Part shown: positions 1 to 5,639 of the stretch, piece after piece
Layout of the letters: each line of letters starts with the position of its first letter
How positions within the stretch are numbered: the stretch's first letter is position 1
From: an uncultured Clostridia bacterium
GTDB taxonomy: Bacteria > Bacillota > Clostridia > Lachnospirales > Lachnospiraceae
DNA length: 8,745 bases
Direction: 5' to 3'
Assembly: GCA_946623485.1 (NCBI GenBank)
Contig: CAMORF010000077.1
Span: 1-8,745, forward strand
Notes under the pieces: generated by a model
Database searches by the model: none
Told to the model about the DNA's origin: nothing
What the model saw: the letters and a program-made list of their open reading frames with translations, nothing else
Made by a program: the position numbers and the translations under genes

Positions 1-272
1 TTCACCGCGCCTTCTCCGACCAGGTTAAACTTGTTGATCGCATAGACAAAGCACATGCAGATACCGGTGAACATGATCGGAATCATGGTGGAAAGAATAT
101 TGCCGAATCTCCGGAACGTCGAGAACGGCCCGGTAATGAACTGGCCAATGACAAAGACCGGGTCATCGGAAATGATCGCCAGGATAATCAGGGCGATCAC
201 ATAGGCAAGCACGACCGCGACGAGGATCCGGAACAGGCCAAACGAGGCTTCGATCTTTTTCGCATTATTCAT
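1..272 (-). CDS. BMP-type nucleoside ABC transporter permease, N-terminal 90 residues (runs off window)
   Basis: This is the start of an integral membrane permease of the ABC transporter whose ATPase and binding protein lie directly upstream. The first 90 codons are visible. A short charged cytoplasmic start (NNAKKIEA) leads into a hydrophobic segment at about residues 16-34 (ILVAVVLAYVIALIILAII), then a loop, then a second hydrophobic stretch at about 59-79. The motif KFNLVGEGA at about 81-89 resembles the FNIGAEGQ motif of YufP/NupP-type permeases of BMP family systems. The ATG at 272 overlaps the ATPase stop in an ATGA junction, and GGAGGG (279-284) sits six bases upstream, so translational coupling is likely. 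The family assignment comes mainly from gene order and the FNxxxEG motif. Which nucleoside it carries cannot be told. Confidence 0.85.
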   Translation of the reverse strand, partial: MNNAKKIEASFGLFRILVAVVLAYVIALIILAIISDDPVFVIGQFITGPFSTFRRFGNILSTMIPIMFTGICMCFVYAINKFNLVGEGAV

Positions 273-1813
273 AACAGGCCCTCCATTTCTTCGGCAGTCA
301 TGGTCTTGATGCCCAGCATGTACTCACCCAGCTCATCGACATCGACCACGTTCGCCTTCGGGAACGCCGCAACGATCTTCCCTTCCTTCATGACCAGGAG
401 CCGGTCGCTGACTTCCAGGATCTCATTCAGGTCCGCGGAAATCAGAAGAGAGCCGATCTCCTTCTCGCGGGTCATCCGTACCAGGTACTTGCGGATCATC
501 TCTGCCGTGCCGACATCCACGCCGCGGGTCGGCTGGTTCGCCACCACAAAATTCGCGCCGCTGGTAAACTCGCGGGCAACAACCACCTTCTGGATATTGC
601 CGCCGGACAGGAAACGGATTGCCTCATCCTGGCTGTCACAGGAAATCTCAAACTCCTTGATCAGGTCTTCCGTAATCTTCTTCTGCCGCCCTCCGTTGAG
701 GAAGATGCCATTCATATTCTCCTTCTTGTCATAGCGGTCCGCGATGGCATTGCTCCTGACCGAAAGATCGTTGACACATCCTACCGTCATGCGGTCCTCC
801 GGGATCACGGCCATCCCGCTCTGGCGGATGTCCTTGATCTTCAATCCGCCGATATCTTTTCCATTCAGCTTCACGGTCCCGGAATCATACCGGATCATGC
901 CGCTGATGGCATCCGACAGGAAGCTCTGCCCGTTCCCTTCCACGCCGGCGATTCCCACGACCTCGCCGCTCCGGATCGTAAAGGAAACATGGTCTACGGC
1001 ATTCTTTCCTTCACTGTTGACACATACAAGGTCGTTGACCTCCAGGACAGGCTTGCCCGGCTTCGGGTCTTCCTTCTCGATCTTCAGCACAACGTCGCGG
1101 CCCACCATCAGGCGGGAGATCTTCGCCGCGTCCAGCTCTTCAATCGGATGGGTCCCGTTGCAGTATCCGTGCCGCAGCACCGTGACGTTATTGCACAGCT
1201 CCATGACCTCTTCCAGTTTATGGGAAATGAAGATGATGGAGTGTCCATTTTCCCGGAGCAATTTCAACTGTTCAAACAGCTCCCTGGTCTCCTGCGGGGT
1301 CAGAACGGCAGTCGGCTCATCCAGGATCAACACCTTCGCGCCGCGGATCAGTGCCTTGAGGATCTCCACCTTCTGCATCAGTCCGACAGGCAGGTCTGCC
1401 ACACGGGCGCGGGCATCCAGGCCGAAATGATATTTATCCGACATCTCCTGCGTCATCCGGACGGCTTTTTCCGCGTCTACCAGGCCGCCCTTCTTCGGCT
1501 CCATGCCCAGCGTCACATTCTGCGCAACCGTCATGGACGGAAGCAGCATGAAATGCTGATGAACCATGCCGACGCCAAGGCTGATCGCTTCCAGCGGAGA
1601 CGAAATCTTTACCTTCTTTTCATTGACATAGATATTACCTTCCTGCGGCTGTTCCATCCCGAACAGCACCTTCATCACGGTTGTCTTTCCCGCGCCATTC
1701 TCTCCCACAAGAGCATGGATCTCACCCTGCTGGACGGAGAAGGTAATATCCTTATTAGCCACGAAGCCATTGGGATAGATCTTCGTGATATTCTCCATTT
1801 TTAACGCTTCCAT
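269..1813 (-). CDS. Nucleoside/sugar-type ABC transporter ATPase with two nucleotide-binding domains
   Basis: The protein has 514 residues from the ATG at 1813 and powers the adjacent permease on the cytoplasmic face. The first domain has Walker A GENGAGKT (residues 37-44), a Q-loop in VHQHFML, a degenerate signature (LPVGLMQ in place of LSGGQ), Walker B LILDEPTA and switch histidine ISH. The second domain has a degenerate Walker A, GVEGNGQS, where Gln replaces Lys, an intact LSGGNIQK signature, and ANQPTRGVDVG at the Walker B/D-loop with no catalytic Glu. This asymmetry is known in NupO/YufO-like ATPases of BMP systems. The ATG at 1813 is preferred over the TTG at 1834 because it is an ATG and has GAGGGAAG upstream; ATG 1798 is a third option. 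It follows the binding-protein gene by 168 bases and overlaps the permease by four. Confidence 0.95.
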   Translation of the reverse strand: MEALKMENITKIYPNGFVANKDITFSVQQGEIHALVGENGAGKTTVMKVLFGMEQPQEGNIYVNEKKVKISSPLEAISLGVGMVHQHFMLLPSMTVAQNVTLGMEPKKGGLVDAEKAVRMTQEMSDKYHFGLDARARVADLPVGLMQKVEILKALIRGAKVLILDEPTAVLTPQETRELFEQLKLLRENGHSIIFISHKLEEVMELCNNVTVLRHGYCNGTHPIEELDAAKISRLMVGRDVVLKIEKEDPKPGKPVLEVNDLVCVNSEGKNAVDHVSFTIRSGEVVGIAGVEGNGQSFLSDAISGMIRYDSGTVKLNGKDIGGLKIKDIRQSGMAVIPEDRMTVGCVNDLSVRSNAIADRYDKKENMNGIFLNGGRQKKITEDLIKEFEISCDSQDEAIRFLSGGNIQKVVVAREFTSGANFVVANQPTRGVDVGTAEMIRKYLVRMTREKEIGSLLISADLNEILEVSDRLLVMKEGKIVAAFPKANVVDVDELGEYMLGIKTMTAEEMEGLL

Positions 1814-1849
1814 AAGCTCTTCCCTCAAAAACAAGCTCTTCCCTCAAAA
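1814..1849 (-). repeat. Tandem direct repeat that duplicates the ATPase ribosome binding site
   Basis: The 17-base unit AAGCTCTTCCCTCAAAA (plus strand) occurs at 1814-1830 and again, without a mismatch, at 1833-1849, a period of 19. On the minus strand each copy contains TTTTGAGGGAAGAGCTT, so the GAGGGAAG Shine-Dalgarno-like element just before the ATPase start is present twice. The copy nearer the gene is followed by ATG, the farther one by a TTG. The duplication looks recent because both copies are identical. Confidence 0.8.
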
Positions 1850-1878
1850 CCGGCAGGCTGCCGGCGCAGCCGCTGCGC
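1850..1878. other. Two adjacent GC-rich hairpins in the binding protein-ATPase gap
   Basis: CCGGCA (1850-1855) pairs with TGCCGG (1859-1864) around a three-base loop. GCGCAGC (1864-1870) can pair with GCTGCGC (1872-1878), although the single-base spacer would force the inner pair open. No T-tract follows on either strand. They lie between the terminator-like hairpin at 1911-1948 and the ATPase ribosome binding site, where they could block 3' exonucleases or shape translation. Confidence 0.5.
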
Positions 1879-1910
1879 CCCGGCCTTCCGGACAACACTC
1901 CCTCTTTGGT

Positions 1911-1948
1911 GCAAAAGAAACCCTGCGCCGTGATGGCTGCAGGGTTTC
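1911..1948 (-). terminator. Intrinsic terminator or attenuator after the binding-protein gene
   Basis: On the minus strand GAAACCCTGC (1948-1939) pairs perfectly with GCAGGGTTTC (1926-1917), and an inner GCC/GGC can extend the stem. The stem is followed directly by TTTTGC (1916-1911), and its 3' arm itself ends in TTTC. This fits a Rho-independent terminator of modest strength. It lies 34 bases past the binding-protein stop and upstream of the ATPase, inside what should be one operon. Partial read-through would give more binding protein than membrane components, a common arrangement in ABC operons. Confidence 0.7.
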
Positions 1949-1953
1949 CCTCA

Positions 1954-1971
1954 GGGACAATGCCTTGTCCC
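1954..1971. other. Short perfect hairpin after the binding-protein stop
   Basis: GGGACAA (1954-1960) pairs with TTGTCCC (1965-1971) around a four-base loop. It sits 11 bases past the stop of the binding-protein gene and just before the terminator-like hairpin. A role in protecting the 3' end of the upstream message is plausible but not shown. Confidence 0.5.
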
Positions 1972-1981
1972 GGTTTTGCGG

Positions 1982-3049
1982 TCAGCCTACAGAACCGATC
2001 AGTTCAGCGTAATCATCTTCGGTTCCGTCAAAGTAGGACCTCACGACGATGGATCCGTCCTTGATGCCTTCCTTGGCTTCCTCAACTGCTTCACGCACTT
2101 CCTCCGGGACAACTTCTTCATAGTACTCATTCTCAGCAAGGCCGACTGCGTCTTCCGCAACGCCCATTGCCCGCAGGGTGCCCCACTCGATGGAGGAGGG
2201 ATCCTCGAACAGGCTTACCATGGTATTGCCGACTTCCTTGGTAACAGAGGTCGGAATTACACTTGCAAATGCCTCATTGCTGTCGATGAATGCCGCATAC
2301 TGGTCAGAGTCAACGCCAAGCGCCCATGCGCCATCGATCTCGGTTGCCGCTTCAAAAGCACCTGTTCCAGCGCCGCCTGCGATCGGGAAGAAGATGTCAA
2401 CATCCGCGCTGGAATTCTGGGTATTGCAGATCTCCTTCATCTTGGCGGTATTGCTCCAGTCGCCAACCCAGCCGGTGCTGACCTTGATGTCAGGATTGTA
2501 GGAAAGTGCGCCATCTACGAAGCCTGTAATAAAGTCCTTGATGACCGGGTTCTCAACGCCGCCGATCGCACCGATGGCGCCATTCTGGGACATGCCTGCC
2601 GCTACGATTCCGCCAAGGTAGGATGACTCATTCTGCTTGAAGTAGATGTACAGGATGTTGTCGGACGCCACTTCCGTATCCGAGTTGACATCGAACAGGA
2701 TAAACTTGGTATCTTCATATTCCGGGGCAACCAGCTCCACCTGATCCTTGTACGTGGAGCTCGCGATCACATAATCGTAACCGGTATCCAGCAGGTCATA
2801 CATCGTGTCTTCATAGCCGGATGCATCATCACCGGTCTCGACCGTCTTTACATCATATCCGGCCGCGCGCAAAACATTCATGCCGACTTCACCGGAATCG
2901 TTGAATGACATGTCACCAAGGCCTGTCACGATGTAAGCAATGGAGCCCTCTCCGGTGAAATCCGGCTCGTCAGCCATCACAGTCATTCCGGCAGACAAAG
3001 CCAGCGCTGCAGTCATGGAAGCGGCAAGCAGGGTTGTAAGTTTTCTCAT
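1982..3049 (-). CDS. BMP-family substrate-binding protein (nucleoside-type ABC transporter)
   Basis: The 355-residue protein is predicted to bind the transported ligand outside the membrane and hand it to the adjacent permease. An N-terminal signal peptide (MRKL, hydrophobic core, cleavage after VMA at about residue 26) precedes the mature start DEPDFTGEG. The region GSIAYIVTGLGDMSFNDSG at about 36-54 matches the VALVTDxGGIDDxSFNQ start of BMP/PnrA proteins; a periplasmic binding protein fold with GAIGGVENPVI and a C-terminal acidic helix follows. The length is usual for the family. No lipobox cysteine is present: the signal peptide and first mature residues hold no Cys, unlike most Gram-positive BMP lipoproteins. 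AAGGAGGT (3055-3062) lies five bases before the ATG. Family members bind purine nucleosides or other small ligands, so the ligand here is inferred from neighbouring deoD. Confidence 0.93.
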   Translation of the reverse strand: MRKLTTLLAASMTAALALSAGMTVMADEPDFTGEGSIAYIVTGLGDMSFNDSGEVGMNVLRAAGYDVKTVETGDDASGYEDTMYDLLDTGYDYVIASSTYKDQVELVAPEYEDTKFILFDVNSDTEVASDNILYIYFKQNESSYLGGIVAAGMSQNGAIGAIGGVENPVIKDFITGFVDGALSYNPDIKVSTGWVGDWSNTAKMKEICNTQNSSADVDIFFPIAGGAGTGAFEAATEIDGAWALGVDSDQYAAFIDSNEAFASVIPTSVTKEVGNTMVSLFEDPSSIEWGTLRAMGVAEDAVGLAENEYYEEVVPEEVREAVEEAKEGIKDGSIVVRSYFDGTEDDYAELIGSVG

Positions 3050-3054
3050 AATCT

Positions 3055-3062
3055 ACCTCCTT
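3055..3062 (-). promoter_or_regulatory. Ribosome binding site of the binding-protein gene
   Basis: AAGGAGGT is a full match to the anti-Shine-Dalgarno sequence, five bases before the ATG at 3049. It is the strongest ribosome binding site in the transporter operon, in line with high demand for the binding protein. Confidence 0.9.
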
Positions 3063-3102
3063 CAAACTGATAATACGTGTATAGATCTGATGTTTCCTGT
3101 TT

Positions 3103-3120
3103 CAGTAACATGTATTACTG
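3103..3120. promoter_or_regulatory. Inverted repeat, possible operator or leader hairpin upstream of the transporter operon
   Basis: CAGTAACATGTATTACTG has perfect six-base arms (CAGTAA/TTACTG) around CATGTA. It lies 54 bases before the binding-protein start. No convincing -35/-10 pair is visible nearby, so it cannot be placed relative to a transcription start. It could be a repressor site or a short RNA hairpin. Confidence 0.45.
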
Positions 3121-3428
3121 CGAAGCGCTCCTCCGCATGATCTCCCTGCAGAAAGAACCTGCCATGGATGAATCGAATTCATATCATGACGGTAGCGGTT
3201 CTTAAGGCTCTGTAATCATATCAACTGAGCAGAATGCTCAAGCAGCATTACGATATTACAGATCCTATAAGCGCCCCGGCTCAGAAAGCCGGCCCAGATC
3301 CGTTGCCTGCTTCCTGGAATGCCCTTCTGTAATGTGTCATTTAGGAACTGCTCAGAAATAACCGCTCAAGAAAACAGACAAGCAAGAGAGATTTTTCTGA
3401 GCTGATCCTGATTCCCGGCACCTATTCT
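3121..3428. other. Long structured intergenic region between deoD and the transporter operon
   Basis: No gene is supported here. The region holds several inverted repeats: TCTGTAAT (3209-3216) with ATTACAGA (3255-3262), enclosing TGAGCA/TGCTCA (3226-3240) with a GAA loop; CCGGCT/AGCCGG (3276-3292) with a five-base loop; and GCTCAGAAA (3350-3358) with TTTCTGAGC (3394-3402). On the minus strand these would be the deoD 3' end and, in part, the transporter leader. I looked for the conserved bases of purine, TPP and ykkC riboswitches and did not find them. No clear promoter stands out. Confidence 0.5.
3350..3402. repeat. Inverted-repeat-bounded element downstream of deoD
   Basis: GCTCAGAAA (3350-3358) and TTTCTGAGC (3394-3402) are perfect inverted arms around 35 bases. 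On the minus strand the interior contains CTTGCTTGTCTGTTTTC (3385-3369), similar to CTTGCGTGTCTAATTTTC in the segment at 8631-8657. The stretch TTATTTCTGA.CAG followed by CTAA.TG is also shared with the minus strand near 8602-8622. It may be a degraded copy of an interspersed intergenic repeat. Confidence 0.4.
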
Positions 3429-4136
3429 TCAGCCGCCGCACGCCGTCTCCAGTGCAACGGTCATCATGTTCGTGAAGCTGGTCTGCCGGTCCATGGCGGA
3501 CATCTCTTCTCCGGTCACCAGGGAATCGGAAACCGTGAACATGGCAAGCGCCTTCACATGCCCTTCCGCCGCGTTGCAGTAAAGCGCAAAGCTTTCCATC
3601 TCGCTGGCAAGGACTCCCATCTTCGCCCATTCCTTCCAGGATTCGCCTTTTTCATAGAAGATGTCGGTGCAGTTGACGTTCCCGACCGTGTACCGGAAAC
3701 TGTGGCGCTCCGCAGACTCCTTCGCTTTCATGAGCAGGCCGAAATCCGCAATGGCGCAGAACTGCCCCGGCAGGTTGTAATGGGCCGCGTAATTGGTATC
3801 CGTACAGGATCCCTGGGCCATCACGATATCCCCAAGCTTCAGCTCCGGCTGCAGGGCGCCGCACGATCCGATCCTGATCAGGTTTTCCACGTCATAAAAA
3901 TGAATCAGCTCGTAGGAATAAATCCCGATCGACGGGCAGCCCATGCCGGTCGCCATAACAGACACCGGATTCCCGTTGTAGGTTCCCGTGTATCCAAGGA
4001 TTCCCCGGACGCTGTTGAACTGTACCGGATCTGTCAGGAAATTCTCCGCGATGAACTTTGCCCTGAGCGGGTCGCCCGGAAGGAGTACCGACTTTGCGAT
4101 CTGCCCTTTTTCCGCGCTATTATGAGGAGTAGCCAT
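3429..4136 (-). CDS. deoD: Purine nucleoside phosphorylase, DeoD type
   Basis: DeoD cleaves purine ribo- and deoxyribonucleosides with phosphate to give the free base and (deoxy)ribose-1-phosphate; the E. coli enzyme is a cytoplasmic homohexamer. The 235-residue length is typical. The start MATPHNSAEKGQIA parallels the E. coli protein. Active-site residues fall at the expected places: His5, Gly21 in PGDPLRAK, Arg25, Arg44 in VRG, Arg88 and Ser91 in RIGSCG, Glu179-Met180-Glu181 (SEMES), Ser203-Asp204 in VSDS, where Asp204 is the general acid of hexameric enzymes, and Arg217. The preserved Asp at 204 fits broad specificity for 6-amino and 6-oxo purines. The ATG at 4136 has AAGGAAGGAAAG upstream. 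It has its own promoter and is followed by a structured gap before the transporter operon, consistent with one salvage pathway. Confidence 0.97.
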   Translation of the reverse strand: MATPHNSAEKGQIAKSVLLPGDPLRAKFIAENFLTDPVQFNSVRGILGYTGTYNGNPVSVMATGMGCPSIGIYSYELIHFYDVENLIRIGSCGALQPELKLGDIVMAQGSCTDTNYAAHYNLPGQFCAIADFGLLMKAKESAERHSFRYTVGNVNCTDIFYEKGESWKEWAKMGVLASEMESFALYCNAAEGHVKALAMFTVSDSLVTGEEMSAMDRQTSFTNMMTVALETACGG

Positions 4137-4203
4137 ATCTTTCCTTCCTTTCTAATCTCAAGCGATTCACGCCAGTCTTCTGATGTTTTCGACTGCCATG
4201 TCT

Positions 4204-4225
4204 CATGTTCCTATGTTTGAACATG
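4204..4225. promoter_or_regulatory. Likely operator overlapping the deoD transcription start
   Basis: CATGTTC (4204-4210) and GAACATG (4219-4225) form a perfect seven-base inverted repeat with an eight-base spacer. A nested ATGTT-TG-AACAT (4214-4225) is also palindromic. The site begins about six bases past the deoD -10 element, so a bound repressor would cover the transcription start and early transcript. No regulator gene lies in the window, so the protein is unknown; a DeoR- or LacI-type repressor would be a reasonable guess. Confidence 0.55.
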
Positions 4226-4230
4226 GAATC

Positions 4231-4259
4231 ATTATAACACTGTATCTGGTTGTTTTCCA
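4231..4259 (-). promoter_or_regulatory. deoD promoter
   Basis: On the minus strand TGGAAA (4259-4254) and TATAAT (4236-4231) are separated by 17 bases. The -10 is perfect; the -35 matches TTGACA at four of six positions. It lies about 95 bases before the deoD start and 38 bases past the kinase stop, which makes deoD independent of the kinase transcript, at least in part. I see no good terminator between the two genes. Confidence 0.8.
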
Positions 4260-4296
4260 TAATAAATAATGAGGATGGCAGCTATTATTACAACAT

Positions 4297-5220
4297 TCAC
4301 AACAAACCGGAAAGTGCGGCAAATGCCTCATCCCCCAGGTTCGCTCCTTTCTTGCTTACGACAGCTGCCGCAACACGGTTTGCCCCGCGCACAGCCTCCA
4401 CCATCCCATATCCCAGGTGAAGCAGCGCGATTACACTTCCGATATGGCTGTCCCCGGCGCCGATCGTATCTCCCCCGTTCCCCACCGGGAAAGGGGCAAC
4501 CCTGACCGCAGACGTTTCCCCTTGTTCAAAAACAAGGCATCCTTCCGCGCCGCAGGTAATAAGCACCGTGTTGCCGGTACGCTTCCTGAGCCATGTCCCC
4601 GCCTGCTCCACAGACTGGCAGCGCGTAAACCGGAGCGCTTCCTCCTCATTCAGGTGCAGGACCGGATGACGATCCAGGATGCGGTTCATCCGCTCATCAG
4701 GAATCTTGCAGATCCGCGCGCTCGGGGCAAAGAAGATACGGTACTCCGGGTGCCGTTCCAAAAACGCGAGGATCCGCTCTCCGGTCGTTTCCTCAACCTC
4801 CAGCCCGCAGACATATACACTGTCCGTCTGCCCGGCTTCCCTGCTTTCTTCAAACCCGGAAAACCACTCCTCTTCAAACAGGTACTCCGCGCCATGATAG
4901 CACAGAAATGTCCGCTCTCCGTCCGGTTCCACGAGGCAGTAGCAGCATCCGTTCTCCGCATCCGGGGACGGGCAGGCTGATACAATCCCCCGCCGGGCCA
5001 GGTTCTCCTGAACAAACCTGCCGTATATGCCCCCGCCCACCGGCAAGAACGGGATAAACGGTACCCCGAAATGTCTCAGCATGTCACAGACATTAAACGC
5101 ACATCCGCCAATCGACAGCTCCTGATGATAAAGATTGATATCCTCGCTCCTTACCGGCAGATGGTCAACCGGAATCACAACATCGCAAACCGCAGACCCG
5201 ATCACAAGTGTTTTCTTCAT
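4297..5220 (-). CDS. PfkB-family (ribokinase-like) kinase, substrate unknown
   Basis: The 307-residue protein should transfer phosphate from ATP to a sugar or nucleoside hydroxyl in the cytoplasm. The first PfkB signature is seen as IGGCAFNVCDMLRHFG (about 37-52), with Asp13 in the N-terminal substrate-binding strand. The second is GGDTIGAGDSHIG (249-261), with Asp257 of GAGD as predicted catalytic base; His259 stands where most members have Phe. The length is usual for ribokinase-like enzymes. The ATG at 5220 is chosen over the in-frame ATG at 5289 because AGGAG lies five bases upstream and the longer version would run through a 14-bp perfect hairpin. The protein is rich in Cys. Neighbours suggest a nucleoside or ribose-related substrate (inosine/guanosine, pseudouridine or deoxyribose are options); the sequence does not decide it. 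Confidence 0.9.
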   Translation of the reverse strand: MKKTLVIGSAVCDVVIPVDHLPVRSEDINLYHQELSIGGCAFNVCDMLRHFGVPFIPFLPVGGGIYGRFVQENLARRGIVSACPSPDAENGCCYCLVEPDGERTFLCYHGAEYLFEEEWFSGFEESREAGQTDSVYVCGLEVEETTGERILAFLERHPEYRIFFAPSARICKIPDERMNRILDRHPVLHLNEEEALRFTRCQSVEQAGTWLRKRTGNTVLITCGAEGCLVFEQGETSAVRVAPFPVGNGGDTIGAGDSHIGSVIALLHLGYGMVEAVRGANRVAAAVVSKKGANLGDEAFAALSGLL

Positions 5221-5243
5221 GGACGCTCCTTTCTGCAATCTCA

Positions 5244-5278
5244 CAGGATCGCCTCCGTCTGATGCGGAGGCGATCCTG
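5244..5278 (-). promoter_or_regulatory. Perfect 14-bp hairpin just before the kinase ribosome binding site
   Basis: CAGGATCGCCTCCG (5244-5257) pairs without mismatch with CGGAGGCGATCCTG (5265-5278) around seven bases. AAAGGAG of the kinase follows about 12 bases downstream on the minus strand, and the hairpin lacks a U-tract. Both arms contain GGAGG or its complement. It could guard the 5' end of a processed message or alter ribosome access. Confidence 0.7.
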
Positions 5279-5313
5279 CGACGAGGCATAAGTACCTTTT
5301 CCCCCGAAACGTC

Positions 5314-5341
5314 GAAAGGAACCGCTTTCGCGGTTCCTTTC
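5314..5341. terminator. Strong 12-bp stem with GAAA tetraloop; terminator-like only on the plus strand
   Basis: GAAAGGAACCGC (5314-5325) pairs perfectly with GCGGTTCCTTTC (5330-5341). Read on the plus strand it is followed by TTTGGG, which could act as a weak terminator, but no plus-strand gene precedes it. On the minus strand the loop is GAAA, a stable GNRA tetraloop, and no T-tract follows. I favour a structural helix of the kinase leader over a terminator. Confidence 0.4.
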
Positions 5342-5444
5342 TTTGGGTAAGTGGAGAAATTCGTCTTCGAAGAGACGATAGACAGTTGGCATAAATAATT
5401 GTAAACGAACAGCCGTCACCGGCTCAGAATATTCGCACATTTTT

Positions 5445-5473
5445 ATTATGAATGATCAGATGCGCCTTGTCAA
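5445..5473 (-). promoter_or_regulatory. Near-consensus sigma-A promoter for the kinase leader
   Basis: TTGACA (5473-5468), a 17-base spacer and CATAAT (5450-5445) read on the minus strand. It has a perfect -35 and a -10 with one mismatch. The start would be near 5438, about 218 bases before the kinase ATG, giving a long leader. Confidence 0.85.
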
Positions 5474-5598
5474 CCAGAATTCCACAATTCATCCAGGTTT
5501 TTCGGCGTTTTCCTCATCTTGCCTGTCTATTTCTCCGATTGTCTGGAGCTGAGCACGCTCAAAGAAAAATCCTATGCATTTCCCTGTATAATTCAAAG
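5474..5598. other. Gap between the kinase promoter and the tRNA terminator; no gene
   Basis: No reading frame with a ribosome binding site is found here. A TATAAT on the plus strand (5587-5592) has no matching -35 and no gene after it. The only notable item is the 27-base repeat copy at 5515-5541. Confidence 0.5.
5515..5541 (+). repeat. Interspersed repeat, copy 1 of a 27-base segment
   Basis: This segment matches 8631-8657 at 24 of 27 positions (CATCTTGC.TGTCTA.TT.TCCGATTG). Flanks differ on both sides. Both copies are intergenic and on the same strand. A weaker relative of the core CTTGC.TGTCT.TTTTC lies inverted at 3369-3385. Confidence 0.55.
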
Positions 5599-5631
5599 AA
5601 AAGCGGAAGGCAATGAATACCTTCCGCTTTT
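5599..5631 (-). terminator. Bidirectional intrinsic terminator of the tRNA gene
   Basis: AAAAGCGGAAGG (5599-5610) pairs perfectly with CCTTCCGCTTTT (5620-5631) around nine bases. On the minus strand the stem ends in CTTTTCTTTG and lies eight bases after the tRNA 3' end; on the plus strand it ends in six Ts. Confidence 0.92.
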
Positions 5632-5639
5632 TTGCAGAG

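Larger units (their letters stand above)
5221..5438 (-). ncRNA. Structured 5' leader RNA of the PfkB kinase gene, class not recognised
   Basis: From the inferred start near 5438 to the kinase ATG, about 215 bases hold consecutive stems on the minus strand. They are AGCCG-GTGA-CGGCT (5424-5411); TCGTCT/AGACGA (5378-5361); a 12-bp stem GAAAGGAACCGC/GCGGTTCCTTTC closed by GAAA (5341-5314); CGACG/CGTCG (5314-5310 with 5283-5279), stacked on the former; and a perfect 14-bp stem (5278-5265 with 5257-5244) with a seven-base loop CATCAGA, ending 23 bases before the start codon. Two loops (GTGA, GAAA) are GNRA tetraloops only when read on the minus strand, which supports minus-strand transcription. 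No T-tract follows the stems, so transcription termination is unlikely. It matches no riboswitch consensus I know. Confidence 0.6.

Noticed and set aside
744..1430. Long plus-strand open frame opposite the ATPase
   Set aside because: It is antisense to a well-supported ATPase, has no ribosome binding site that I see and gives a protein of biased composition without known motifs.
1814..1834. ATPase start at TTG 1834
   Set aside because: The extra residues MFLREEL come from the repeat, and the ATG at 1813 is both a stronger codon and closer to the family's usual N-terminus.
3063..3428. Purine riboswitch upstream of the transporter operon
   Set aside because: Expected from biology, but the conserved junction bases of the purine aptamer are absent on both strands; only unrelated hairpins are present.
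5221..5289. Longer kinase start at ATG 5289
   Set aside because: No Shine-Dalgarno precedes it, and it would translate a perfect 14-bp hairpin. The ATG at 5220 has AGGAG at good spacing and starts MKKTLVIGSA, as expected for the family.
5165..5440. Minus-strand frame starting near 5392 that overlaps the kinase start in another frame
   Set aside because: The in-frame ATG at 5392 has no ribosome binding site, and the frame is built from the hairpin arms of the leader.
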